Positions 17,159-25,253 of a DNA stretch of 38,549 nucleotides are shown here, one piece after another. The notes beneath the pieces were generated by a model. It saw only the letters and a list, made by a program, of their open reading frames with translations, did no database searches and was not told where the DNA came from. How positions within the stretch are numbered: the first letter of the stretch is position 1; each line of letters opens with the position of its first letter. This stretch comes from Gracilibacillus oryzae. GTDB lineage: Bacteria > Bacillota > Bacilli > Bacillales > Amphibacillaceae. The position numbers and the translations under genes were made by a program. The stretch spans positions 419,824 to 458,372 of the forward strand of contig NZ_ML762424.1 in the NCBI RefSeq assembly GCF_009498735.1, in the 5' to 3' direction.

Positions 17159-17488
17159 TTTAAAATGAATGTGTATGAACTCCTCCACTAACTCTGCATA
17201 CATTCCTTCTTTACTTAATGCAAGCATTGTTCGTTCAGGATTCAGTTTTTCACAAAGCTCCCCAACAAAACGAACTAATAACGGTTCAAAATTCAGGTAG
17301 CCTTCCTCTTTCCACTCATAAAACGTTTGCTCCAGTTTATCTAACGTTTTCAGCAGCAGTTGATATTCTTTTTCCGTTATCCCTGATTCCACTAAAAGTC
17401 TTACTAGATGGTGGGCATCGACATTGCTGATAGAAAGTAACAATTGGATATGAAATTGTTGTTTTTGTAATTCCTTCTCCATCTCCAT
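17135..17488 (-). CDS. yhaI: YhaI-like protein (DUF1878)
   Basis: A 117-residue, mostly helical, acidic cytoplasmic protein of unknown function. It resembles YhaI by length, by the N-terminal QFHIQLLLSI and central LVESGITEKEYQLLLKTLDKLE, and by the C-terminal LVEEFIHIHFKYK, and by position beside yhaH-hit-ecs. It has no membrane segments and no catalytic motif that I recognise. A strong promoter (17541-17570) precedes it. The protein is a Bacillaceae-restricted family as far as I know. Confidence 0.75.
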   Translation of the reverse strand: MEMEKELQKQQFHIQLLLSISNVDAHHLVRLLVESGITEKEYQLLLKTLDKLEQTFYEWKEEGYLNFEPLLVRFVGELCEKLNPERTMLALSKEGMYAELVEEFIHIHFKYKKNDME

Positions 17489-17540
17489 ACAGCGAAAGAC
17501 AACCTCTCTATTATTTCAAAATATATGCCGCTATTCTTTA

Positions 17541-17570
17541 TTTATACTCTTTGTTTATAGCAGAAGTCAA
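17541..17570 (-). promoter_or_regulatory. Candidate sigma-A promoter of yhaI
   Basis: On the minus strand TTGACT (17565-17570), 18 bases, TATAAA (17541-17546), roughly 50 bases before the yhaI start. Confidence 0.7.
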
Positions 17571-17617
17571 GATTTTAAAATAATATCGCTTACAATTTAT
17601 TTTTTTTGTAAATCCTA

Positions 17618-17646
17618 TTGATTTTTATGATAAATCATACTATAGT
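17618..17646 (+). promoter_or_regulatory. Candidate sigma-A promoter of the DUF3267-like gene
   Basis: TTGATT (17618-17623), exactly 17 bases, TATAGT (17641-17646), about 65 bases upstream of the start codon. The spacer holds the short palindrome ATGATAAATCAT. Confidence 0.7.
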
Positions 17647-17709
17647 CGTGAAGTGCTTTTTTACTTATGCATATACTTAACTGATAATGAGATTAACAGA
17701 GGTGATTCC

Positions 17710-18249
17710 ATGAATTGTTGGGATACAATAAATGTAGAAAAAAATTTGGGATTTCGGCGTATAATGATCCTTTCATTTATATTTGGATTAATATCTTTTA
17801 TATCCTTATATTTACCTATAACATTTGTTCATACAAATGCTGTGATAAAAGATTATGGATTCATTCCATTAATAGTTGGCTTGGCATGTTTACCGCTGTT
17901 GCATAAAATATTTCATATTATTCCATTAAAATGTGTAAACAGAAAGGTAAAATTATCGTGGTCGTTTGAAATGAAGATTATCCCAAACTTTAAAGTCTGT
18001 GCCAATACAAAGACGAATAAACCGACCTTGCTTATTGCCTTATTGTCACCAACTATTTTTATTACCGTTCCATGTATTGTTGCAGGTTTTCTTTATTCCA
18101 GTTATTATCCATACTTTCTACTATATGCGGCGATTAATTTGAGCCTGTCATATGTTGATTTTATCTATATTAAACATTTATGGAATGCACCGAGGAAATG
18201 TATTATTTCCAATGATGAGAAAGGTTACGACATATTAATTCAACGCTGA
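17710..18249 (+). CDS. DUF3267-like membrane protein
   Basis: A 179-residue integral membrane protein with four hydrophobic segments (about residues 20-40, 52-75, 108-130 and 135-155). It resembles DUF3267 proteins, in which an HExxH-like zinc motif sits at the end of the second segment and the chain ends in GYDILI. Here that motif reads LLHKIFHIIPL: the two histidines remain but the catalytic-type glutamate is replaced by lysine, so protease activity is doubtful. ATG 17710 follows GAGGTGA. The location between yhaI and prsA is where B. subtilis keeps yhaJ/yhaK. Function unknown. Confidence 0.65.
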   Translation: MNCWDTINVEKNLGFRRIMILSFIFGLISFISLYLPITFVHTNAVIKDYGFIPLIVGLACLPLLHKIFHIIPLKCVNRKVKLSWSFEMKIIPNFKVCANTKTNKPTLLIALLSPTIFITVPCIVAGFLYSSYYPYFLLYAAINLSLSYVDFIYIKHLWNAPRKCIISNDEKGYDILIQR

Positions 18250-18282
18250 AAGACAAGGGAAATTGCTCCCTTGTCTTTTTTA
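18249..18282 (+). terminator. Terminator after the DUF3267-like gene
   Basis: A perfect 11-bp stem (AAGACAAGGGA, 18250-18260, with 18267-18277), 6-base loop, and a T-run. Confidence 0.88.
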
Positions 18283-18421
18283 CGTTAGGAAAGCATAAAA
18301 TTTCCTGTTTCAATAGCAGAGGTACCCTCCTGCCATTATAAAAGCAAAAATCCTAAGGGACATACTGTTCAAATATGCTTTTTTTTGTTAAAGTATTACT
18401 TGAGTATAAGGAGGTAGATTC

Positions 18422-18601
18422 ATGCTTTTGGTGTTTGCAGTATTTTCAATATTTGTTTTATTTATTTTTAATTCATTAACCTATAGATTGTGTATGCAGA
18501 CAGAAATGGGGGAAGAAAAACAACCGAATGTATTTCGAACCATTAATGTCTTAATAACAATATTATTAATTTCTTCATATGTAGAAGTTATTTATACGTA
18601 A
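18422..18601 (+). CDS. 59-residue two-helix membrane protein
   Basis: A short frame with a good ribosome-binding site (AAGGAGG, eight bases before the ATG). It encodes two hydrophobic helices (residues 1-20 and 41-57) joined by a polar, acidic loop with TEMGEEKQPN. The helices would form a hairpin with the loop on one side of the membrane. I do not recognise a family. It lies alone between a terminator and prsA, transcribed in the same direction. The spacing, helix pattern and ribosome-binding site make it a likely real gene. No homologue can be confirmed from here. Confidence 0.7.
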   Translation: MLLVFAVFSIFVLFIFNSLTYRLCMQTEMGEEKQPNVFRTINVLITILLISSYVEVIYT

Positions 18602-18717
18602 TCAAAATATGTAAAAACAGTGGAATATCTTTTTTCGCTGTTATTTTTCTCGCAAAGTATGTTATATTATTGCAAGAGTTAAAAATAGCATTAGCAAATA
18701 GTAGGAGTGTATAAAGT

Positions 18718-19734
18718 ATGAAAAAATTATTTATGACAGTAACAGTCGCAGCAAGTGTTATCGCACTTTCCGCATGTTCATCAAATGAATCGGAAACAGT
18801 TGTGGAAACAAGCTCAGGAAATATTACAAAAGAAGCACTATACGAACAAATGCTGGAAACAAACGGTGAGGCAGCTATTCAGGATATGGTTATTAAAACC
18901 ATTCTAGAAGATAAATATGAAGTCTCTGATGCCGACGTTGATGCAGAAATTGAAACATATAAAGAACAATTCGGCGATCAGTGGGAAATGGTTTTACAAA
19001 GTAACGGATATGCAGATGAAGACGCATTTAAAGAAGATCTGAAATTCCAACTTCTTCAGGAAAAAGCTATCACAGAAGATGTAGAGGTAACGGAAGAAGA
19101 AATTAACCAGCGATATGAAAGAATGCAGACAGAGTTAGTTGCAAGTCACATCCTTGTTGCGGATGAAGCAACTGCCAATGAAGTATTAGACAAGTTAAAT
19201 GCTGGCGAAGACTTTGCCGCATTAGCAGAAGAGTATTCAACAGATACAGGCAGTAAAGCAAACGGTGGTGACCTCGGACAATTCGGTCCTGGTAAGATGG
19301 TTCCAGAGTTTGAAGATGCAGCATATAACCTTGAAGTTGACGAAATCAGTGAACCTGTTCAAACACAGCATGGTTTCCACGTTATAAAAGTAACAGATCG
19401 TGTGGCTGTTGAAGATGTGGAACCTTTAGAAGATATTCAAGATCAAATCAGAAGAGAAATTGCAATGACTAAAGTAGATCAGGCTGCTATGCAGACAAAA
19501 ATCCAGGAATTAATTACGGATGCCAATATCGATGTTAAAATCGATCAGTATAGTGATCTATTTGCAGCTCCTGAACAACCAGCACCAGAAGAAGGAGCTA
19601 CTCAGGAAACAGAAGAGCCAACAGAATCTGAGGATTCTGCTAATACAGAAGAATCAACAGATGAATCTGCTAACACGGAAGACAGTGCGAATACGGAAGA
19701 AAATACCGATACAGAAGAATCTGCAAACCAATAA
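18718..19734 (+). CDS. prsA: Foldase lipoprotein PrsA
   Basis: Post-translocation folding factor on the outer membrane face, a peptidyl-prolyl isomerase needed for secreted proteins and penicillin-binding proteins. A lipoprotein signal ends in LSAC with the lipidated Cys at residue 20. A helical chaperone region (about 21-135) precedes a parvulin domain (about 139-230) with [26 protein letters not shown] and [11 protein letters not shown]. The last 55 residues are an acidic, repetitive tail built from SANTE-like units, longer than the short tail of B. subtilis PrsA. AGGAGTG lies upstream. The tail suits surface exposure in salt, which is inference. Confidence 0.95.
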   Translation: MKKLFMTVTVAASVIALSACSSNESETVVETSSGNITKEALYEQMLETNGEAAIQDMVIKTILEDKYEVSDADVDAEIETYKEQFGDQWEMVLQSNGYADEDAFKEDLKFQLLQEKAITEDVEVTEEEINQRYERMQTELVASHILVADEATANEVLDKLNAGEDFAALAEEYSTDTGSKANGGDLGQFGPGKMVPEFEDAAYNLEVDEISEPVQTQHGFHVIKVTDRVAVEDVEPLEDIQDQIRREIAMTKVDQAAMQTKIQELITDANIDVKIDQYSDLFAAPEQPAPEEGATQETEEPTESEDSANTEESTDESANTEDSANTEENTDTEESANQ

Positions 19735-19741
19735 TCAAATT

Positions 19742-19776
19742 CCCCTATCTCTTTTTCCAAAAGGGATAGGGTTTTT
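19742..19776 (+). terminator. Terminator between prsA and yhaM
   Basis: CCCTATC (19743-19749) pairs with GATAGGG (19765-19771), extended by an inner CTTTT/AAAAG pairing with a mismatch between, then a T-run. Read-through to yhaM, 18 bases further on, is possible. Confidence 0.82.
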
Positions 19777-19794
19777 CATTAAAGGAGTGGGAAA

Positions 19795-21030
19795 ATGACG
19801 AATCGATATTATTTTTATCAAACAATCCCTATTCAATATTCATTATCAGATCAACAAAAAGAAGAAATCCTGTCCGCATACCTCCCCCCTACCTTACCGG
19901 AAAGTAACACTGAACAAGCATTTAACTTACAGGAGACTCCGAAAGGAACATCTGTGGCAACCAGAGTGCTATTAAATGACTTTGATATTAAGCAGACGAA
20001 GACGAAGAAATCTTTTTTAAAAATCACCTTCAGCAACCAAGCTGGAAATATTCCAGCAAAAATGTGGGACAACAATAACTCGGTAGAAACAACCGTTCCA
20101 TTACTGGAAGAGTCAGGCGTGTTTGATATTAAAGGACAAGTCGATGAATTTAATGGTTTTAAAAGTATTACGATCCATAATATTTCACCATGTAAAGAAG
20201 AAATTGATCCATTTGAATTACTGGCTTATACAAAACAAGATCTGGATCAATTAACAACAGAATTGTTTGCATATATTTATGAATTAGAACAGCCGTATAA
20301 AACAATTGCATTGAATGCAATGGATAAACTTTGGGACAGTTTCAAATTAAGCCCTGCGGCAAAGGGATTTCACCATAATTATCTTGGCGGGCTATTAAAA
20401 CATACAATCGGTCTGATGCGTTTTTGCAGATATATCACCGTTCTTGAAGAGAATCCGTTCCGCGCAGTAATAAAATTAATACATAAGGTAGAAACACAAT
20501 ACAAGCAGGAGATTTGGGAATCATTAAAACAGGATGAGCCGACCAGAAGTTTTGTCTGGAAAGATACGATTGATCATTTATACAGCATGTTACACGGTAT
20601 GTCTGAACACAAATATGATTCCATCCATTATGATGCATTGATGACTAGTATTCTCTTTCATGATATTGGTAAATTACTAGAATACGATTATGCCGGCAGA
20701 ACTGCAGATGTATTTCATTATCTGTATCCAACAGCAGTGTTTGATAATCCAGCAAAAAAACAGTCGGGTATTGCAATGGATCCTCTCGGTTTAATGATTG
20801 GACATATCCCATATGGTGTTCTACTCTTAAATAAAGTGATAGAAGATAATCAGATTGCGATTAGTATGGAGGCAATCCACCTTATGTCCCACTGCATTTT
20901 GTGCCATCATGGATTACCTGAATGGGGAAGTGCCGTAAGAAAGCCATTGAGCTTAGAAGGCTATATTATTCATATAGTAGACTATCTGGATAGTCGCTAT
21001 GAAAATACAGAATCAGATGATGAAAAGTAA
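19795..21030 (+). CDS. yhaM: YhaM-type 3'-5' exoribonuclease homologue with enlarged HD domain
   Basis: Probable cytoplasmic exonuclease built like YhaM/Cbf1: an N-terminal OB-like nucleic-acid-binding region (about residues 45-135, with KSFLKITFSNQAGNIPAKMWD) and a metal-dependent HD domain. HD landmarks are FHHNYLGGLLKHT (about 192-204), FHDIGK (from about 288), a later CHHGLPEWGS and DYLDSRY at the end. At 411 residues it is about 100 longer than B. subtilis YhaM. Some of the excess is an N-terminal addition, and roughly 55 residues are inserted between the first histidines and the HD pair. AAAGGAGTG precedes the ATG. Position beside yhaN/yhaO supports the symbol. A divergent paralogue with altered specificity is possible. 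Confidence 0.75.
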   Translation: MTNRYYFYQTIPIQYSLSDQQKEEILSAYLPPTLPESNTEQAFNLQETPKGTSVATRVLLNDFDIKQTKTKKSFLKITFSNQAGNIPAKMWDNNNSVETTVPLLEESGVFDIKGQVDEFNGFKSITIHNISPCKEEIDPFELLAYTKQDLDQLTTELFAYIYELEQPYKTIALNAMDKLWDSFKLSPAAKGFHHNYLGGLLKHTIGLMRFCRYITVLEENPFRAVIKLIHKVETQYKQEIWESLKQDEPTRSFVWKDTIDHLYSMLHGMSEHKYDSIHYDALMTSILFHDIGKLLEYDYAGRTADVFHYLYPTAVFDNPAKKQSGIAMDPLGLMIGHIPYGVLLLNKVIEDNQIAISMEAIHLMSHCILCHHGLPEWGSAVRKPLSLEGYIIHIVDYLDSRYENTESDDEK

Positions 21031-21045
21031 AGGAGTTTTAGAAAA

Positions 21046-22146
21046 TTGAATTGGCAATTCTGGAACACAATTAGTCAGGAAAACTGGATTGATATTGGTA
21101 TTTCCATTGGAGTAATTCTCCTGTTTTTAATATTGAGAAAGCTATTTACGAAATATGTATTTTATATCATTGTTAAATTAACCAAAAAGACAAAATCAGA
21201 ATTTTTAAATCAAGTAGTCGCTGCTTTTGAAAGACCATTAAGATGGGTATTTATTTTGATCGGAGTCTATATCGCATTAGACTTTTTCCCATATATCGAT
21301 CAACATAATCAGCTGCTAACCCAATTATTAAGAGCTGGATACATCCTTCTTATCACATGGGGATTATATAACCTGTCCTCTAATAGTTCGTTTTTCTTTA
21401 TGAAACTTAATTCACGCACAAACATACAAATAGACAAAATTCTTATTCCATTTCTTTCAAAGGCAATTCGTGTGATTATTGTTATCATCAGTATCAGTGT
21501 CATTGCTGAAGTATTTGGCTATAAAGTTAGCGGGCTGGTTGCAGGACTTGGTATTGGTGGGTTAGCATTTGCACTGGCAGCCCAGGAAGTAGTCAAAAAT
21601 CTGTTTGGCGGTGTTGTGATTATTACAGAAAAACCATTTTCGATCGGGGAATGGATAAAGACGCCGACAGTAGAAGGAATTGTGGAAGACATTAATTTCC
21701 GCAGTACATTAATTCGTACATTTGCTGATGCGGTAATTACCATTCCTAACTCCACCCTGTCAAATGAGCCAATTACCAATTGGAGCAAAATGGGGAAAAG
21801 GCAAATCAGTTTTAACTTAGGTGTGGAATACAGCACACCAAAAGATAAGTTAGAGACGGTGAACAATAAAATTAAGGAGTACTTAGAGAATCATCCTGAA
21901 GTTCATCAGGAAACTCTTTTTGTCCGTTTCACAGAGTTTAATCATAGCAGTTTAGATATTATGTTGTATTTTTTCACAAAAACAACCGTATGGGGAGAAT
22001 ATTTGCGTATTAAAGAAGAAATTAATTTTAAGATAATGGAAATTTTAGAAAGTGAAGGTGTATCGATTGCTTTCCCTTCTCAAACAATCTATTTTAATGA
22101 GAATAGTAAACACATAGTGAAAAATTCCTCCCAATCAGAAGAATAG
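21046..22146 (+). CDS. MscS-family mechanosensitive channel
   Basis: Small-conductance mechanosensitive channel protein that releases solutes on hypo-osmotic shock. The N-terminal 130 residues hold several membrane segments. The pore helix region reads VSGLVAGLGIGGLAFALAAQ (about 163-182), the classical Gly/Ala-packed TM3, followed by the beta-domain signature with FSIGEWIKT and TIPNSTLSNEPITNWS. 366 residues, resembling B. subtilis YhdY-type proteins. The start is TTG at 21046, served by AAAGGAG ten bases upstream and placed 15 bases after the yhaM stop, so the two are probably cotranscribed. Confidence 0.88.
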   Translation: MNWQFWNTISQENWIDIGISIGVILLFLILRKLFTKYVFYIIVKLTKKTKSEFLNQVVAAFERPLRWVFILIGVYIALDFFPYIDQHNQLLTQLLRAGYILLITWGLYNLSSNSSFFFMKLNSRTNIQIDKILIPFLSKAIRVIIVIISISVIAEVFGYKVSGLVAGLGIGGLAFALAAQEVVKNLFGGVVIITEKPFSIGEWIKTPTVEGIVEDINFRSTLIRTFADAVITIPNSTLSNEPITNWSKMGKRQISFNLGVEYSTPKDKLETVNNKIKEYLENHPEVHQETLFVRFTEFNHSSLDIMLYFFTKTTVWGEYLRIKEEINFKIMEILESEGVSIAFPSQTIYFNENSKHIVKNSSQSEE

Positions 22147-22228
22147 AAGCTTAGATAAGATTCCTGCTTTGGAAGAGTACAGGAAAATGTTTTAAGGGAT
22201 CAAAAATATCTGGAGAAAATCTTCAAGA

Positions 22229-22330
22229 CTCCCCAGTGATAGCAGCAACATTAGAAGACCCCACAGAGAGCGCTCTTTGCTTCTGAGGGGTCTTCTAATG
22301 TTGCCCTTGGGGAAAGTGGTATTTCCCCGG
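22229..22330. repeat. Long palindrome with alternative hairpins
   Basis: GCAACATTAGAAGACCCC (22245-22262) pairs perfectly with 22287-22304 over 18 bp. The stem continues inward past one mismatch with CAGA/TCTG, and the loop contains AGAGCGCTCT. CCCC near 22231-22234 could pair with GGGG at 22309-22312, but that GGGGAAA also forms its own hairpin with TTTCCCC (22322-22328), so two folds compete. It lies between convergent mscS and yhaN. No T-run follows the main stem, so a simple terminator is not obvious. It could be a palindromic intergenic repeat of the sort scattered in Bacillaceae genomes. Confidence 0.75.
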
Positions 22331-22351
22331 CAGTGATTTAGGAATATATAA

Positions 22352-22413
22352 CTTCGTACATTAATGAGCAGTACGAAGGAACCTGCTTTGCCCTCTTCTA
22401 TAATTGCAAAGCA
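22352..22413. terminator. Two further hairpins at the yhaN 3' end
   Basis: CTTCGTAC (22352-22359) pairs with GTACGAAG (22371-22378), and TGCTTTGC (22384-22391) pairs with GCAAAGCA (22406-22413). The second spans the yhaN stop codon. Neither has a clear T-run, so termination or mRNA protection are both possible. Confidence 0.4.
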
Positions 22414-25253
22414 TGAATTAATGTGGTGTCTGTTGAAAAGTAAATCACTTGATTATGCTGCCCGATTTCCTCTAACAATTGGATAATTAATTCTTTTCGT
22501 ACCGAGTCAAAATGAACAAACCCATCATCAATCAGGAACGGAAAATGAATCCCTGCAGAAACCACTTTGCTTAAAGCAAGACGCAATGAAATGTACAGTT
22601 GATCTTTTGTACCTTGTGACAGTTCTTCTAATGTGTATACAATCCCATTTGCATCAATTACTTTTATCCATTCATTCTCTTTCGGTATGGATAACCGCTT
22701 ATACTTTGCTTTTGTTAAATGAGAAAAATAATCACTTGCATATTCAAACACTTTCGGAATATATTCAGCATAGTATTTTGCCTTCGCTTTTGCTAATTTC
22801 TCCACAGCTATCTGGCTGATTGCCCACTCTCTTGCAAGCTGATTTGTCTGCTCTATCAATTGTTCATACTGATGCTTTAATATGGATGAATCTTCCTTAT
22901 CTTCTAATAAAGCGATACTTGCACGAATATCACTAAGCTGCTGCCTGTTTTCGACTATATTCCTTTTATGATCATTTATTTGCTGTTGCAAATAGCTGAG
23001 CTTTTGTCTCAATGTGACCTCATCTTCGTACTCTCCTGCAGAGAAAAGCTTTCGTTCCCTTTCATCAAATAAGACGGATAAACTATCTGTCATCTGTTCT
23101 ATTTGATTCTTTAATTTCATTCTTTCATCGAAATTTGTTCCATTTGTAACAAATGCTTCTTCATCCACTACATTTGCTTGTGCATAAAGATGCTTTATTT
23201 CCGTAATATATGGTTTTTGTTTTTCTGTATTAGCTGACAATTCCTTTTCAATTCTGTCCAGTTGCTGTTGTACTTGCCGGATTTCATTCCGTCGTTCCTG
23301 ATCGGCATGAATGGAAACAGAATAGTCCTCTGCATCTGTTTCCAGATTCGCCAGTGCTTCTTGTTTCTCATAGAGCGAGGCTTTCTCTGTGTCCAGCAGT
23401 ACACTCTTTTGTTGAAATTCGGACATTTTCTCTTTTAATGTGTATAACTGTTGAAACAGTCTCGGCCAATATACGATGTTTACTCTTTGTAAGAAAGGAT
23501 ATTGCTCCATTTGATCTGCTATCTTTTCATTCAATTGCTGTAACCTGAGGTGGACAAAGTGATATCTCTCCTCTAACTTCAGCTGTTCTATCATCTGCTG
23601 CTTTTTGTTTGCTGTTAATTGAGTCAGCTGTTCTCTAATTATTTGTTGTTCTTGCAGAATTCCTTTTCGTTCGGCCAGTTGCTTATCGCTCAAATCGGAT
23701 ATAGTTCGGCGATCAGGTTTAAACCATTCTGCTGCTAACTTGCGTGCTATCACTAAACCAATCATTGGAAGTACACCAACCGTGGCAAATAAGAGACTCC
23801 ATGGAAGTTGATTTTGCAACAGTAATAAAACAGCTACTACAATACCAGCTAAGAAAATAACAAAAGATCTCTTTGTCCACTTTTTCAGTTGGCTGCTCAA
23901 TTGATGAAAATTCCTAAATTGGTTCTGTTTTTCCTTATCCTGTTCTGCTTTATCGACTTCCAGCTTATATTGCTGCAAGATGGCATCATCCATCAGATTT
24001 TGCTGTTCGAATTCAATATCTTTCTCTGCTTCAGCTAAAACCCGCTCAATTGATCGAATATCTTCACCTACATATTGCTTTTCCATTTCCAGTTGTTCTT
24101 TTTGTTTGGTTAAATCTGACCATAACTCTTCTAAATAGAACGGCAAAGAAAGCTCTTGCATCCCTTCCATTGTAAGTGGTATTCCTAATTGCTGTAATTT
24201 GGAATCCATCTTAATTCTAAATGTATAGAGTTCATCTTCTAATTGACTGATCACTTGCTTATGCTCAGCCAATTGGTCTGACAGTTGCGCAGCTGCTTGC
24301 AATCGCTCCAATTGTTCTTCTGATAGCAGCATTGCCTGAAGTTGTTCTATTTGTTCTAATCGCTCTTCTTTTGTTCGCTGTAATACACTTGCTTCACTCT
24401 GGATTGGCAAAAGCTTTTCCTTTACGTTATCATAGCGTGTTAAGCCATTAGCTGGGAAATCATCTGGTGCTTTTAATCTTTTTAGTTGCTGACTTGCCAA
24501 ATAGTAGGATTTTATTAACTGATGGTGTGCCAGTTTTTTTTCATATAATTGGTACTCTTCCTGGACAGATTCCAGTTCTGTTGTACAATTGTTTATTTTA
24601 TCCTCTAATGTTGCCATTTCCGTCAACTTATTTTGATAGGTTGCTTCTTCTTTTTTTGATTGACTTAATTTTTCCTTTAAGTAAGCAAGTTGATCAAATA
24701 ACTGATTTATCTCCGGTTTTTTTCCATATGGTTTAAAAAGTTCCGCCCGTTTCTTATCCAGTTGTTTTTCTGCATAATAAATTCGATCAGATCCTGTCAT
24801 ACCGATCGCTAATAATACATCGTTTAATGCTTGATTATTTAACTGCTGAATTTTTTGCAAATCTATCGTATCAAATGAGTAAATTGCTTCAAAATGGGTT
24901 CGATCAATGCCTTTCCATTTTCGTTTCAGCCACTCCTCATCTTTTGTCTCACCATTCGGCAGATAGACTGTTGCATTCCCTTTGTTTTTGTTATAAATTC
25001 TTTCCATTATCAGGCTCTCTGGAGAGATTCCTGATATCGTAATTCTTCCTCCAAGCTGTGTACCATGTTTTGGGAGAAAAATGTCAAGCTTCTTCGTTGT
25101 TTGTCCAAACAGAATATAAAGAATAAACTGTCTTAATGTGGATTTACCTGCTTCGTTTCTGCCGGCAATTTGCTGGAAGGTTGAGGAAGTGAAAGAAAAT
25201 TGCTGATCCTGCCATTTCCCAAAACCATAAATATGTACATGTTCAATTTTCAT
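22398..25253 (-). CDS. yhaN: SbcC/RecN-like coiled-coil ATPase YhaN
   Basis: Large ATPase of the SMC/Rad50 superfamily, partner of the YhaO phosphoesterase and probably an SbcCD-like DNA-end nuclease. Walker A is GRNEAGKST (residues 31-39). The signature ELSQGTKDQLYISLRLA and Walker B FPFLIDDGFVHFD lie in the last 90 residues. Long Gln/Glu/Lys-rich coiled coils run from about 170 to 450 and 510 to 790. Between them, about residues 459-500, are two strongly hydrophobic stretches separated by a short NQLPW turn, which would make a membrane hairpin at the apex of the coil where SbcC has a zinc hook. The 951-residue length matches B. subtilis YhaN. It overlaps yhaO by four bases. Confidence 0.9.
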   Translation of the reverse strand: MKIEHVHIYGFGKWQDQQFSFTSSTFQQIAGRNEAGKSTLRQFILYILFGQTTKKLDIFLPKHGTQLGGRITISGISPESLIMERIYNKNKGNATVYLPNGETKDEEWLKRKWKGIDRTHFEAIYSFDTIDLQKIQQLNNQALNDVLLAIGMTGSDRIYYAEKQLDKKRAELFKPYGKKPEINQLFDQLAYLKEKLSQSKKEEATYQNKLTEMATLEDKINNCTTELESVQEEYQLYEKKLAHHQLIKSYYLASQQLKRLKAPDDFPANGLTRYDNVKEKLLPIQSEASVLQRTKEERLEQIEQLQAMLLSEEQLERLQAAAQLSDQLAEHKQVISQLEDELYTFRIKMDSKLQQLGIPLTMEGMQELSLPFYLEELWSDLTKQKEQLEMEKQYVGEDIRSIERVLAEAEKDIEFEQQNLMDDAILQQYKLEVDKAEQDKEKQNQFRNFHQLSSQLKKWTKRSFVIFLAGIVVAVLLLLQNQLPWSLLFATVGVLPMIGLVIARKLAAEWFKPDRRTISDLSDKQLAERKGILQEQQIIREQLTQLTANKKQQMIEQLKLEERYHFVHLRLQQLNEKIADQMEQYPFLQRVNIVYWPRLFQQLYTLKEKMSEFQQKSVLLDTEKASLYEKQEALANLETDAEDYSVSIHADQERRNEIRQVQQQLDRIEKELSANTEKQKPYITEIKHLYAQANVVDEEAFVTNGTNFDERMKLKNQIEQMTDSLSVLFDERERKLFSAGEYEDEVTLRQKLSYLQQQINDHKRNIVENRQQLSDIRASIALLEDKEDSSILKHQYEQLIEQTNQLAREWAISQIAVEKLAKAKAKYYAEYIPKVFEYASDYFSHLTKAKYKRLSIPKENEWIKVIDANGIVYTLEELSQGTKDQLYISLRLALSKVVSAGIHFPFLIDDGFVHFDSVRKELIIQLLEEIGQHNQVIYFSTDTTLIHALQL

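Noticed and set aside
22229-22330. Insertion sequence
   Set aside because: There is no transposase frame, and the palindrome is too short; at most a small non-autonomous remnant.
22586-22819. Plus-strand frames inside yhaN
   Set aside because: They are antisense shadows of a gene with clear ATPase motifs and lack ribosome-binding sites.
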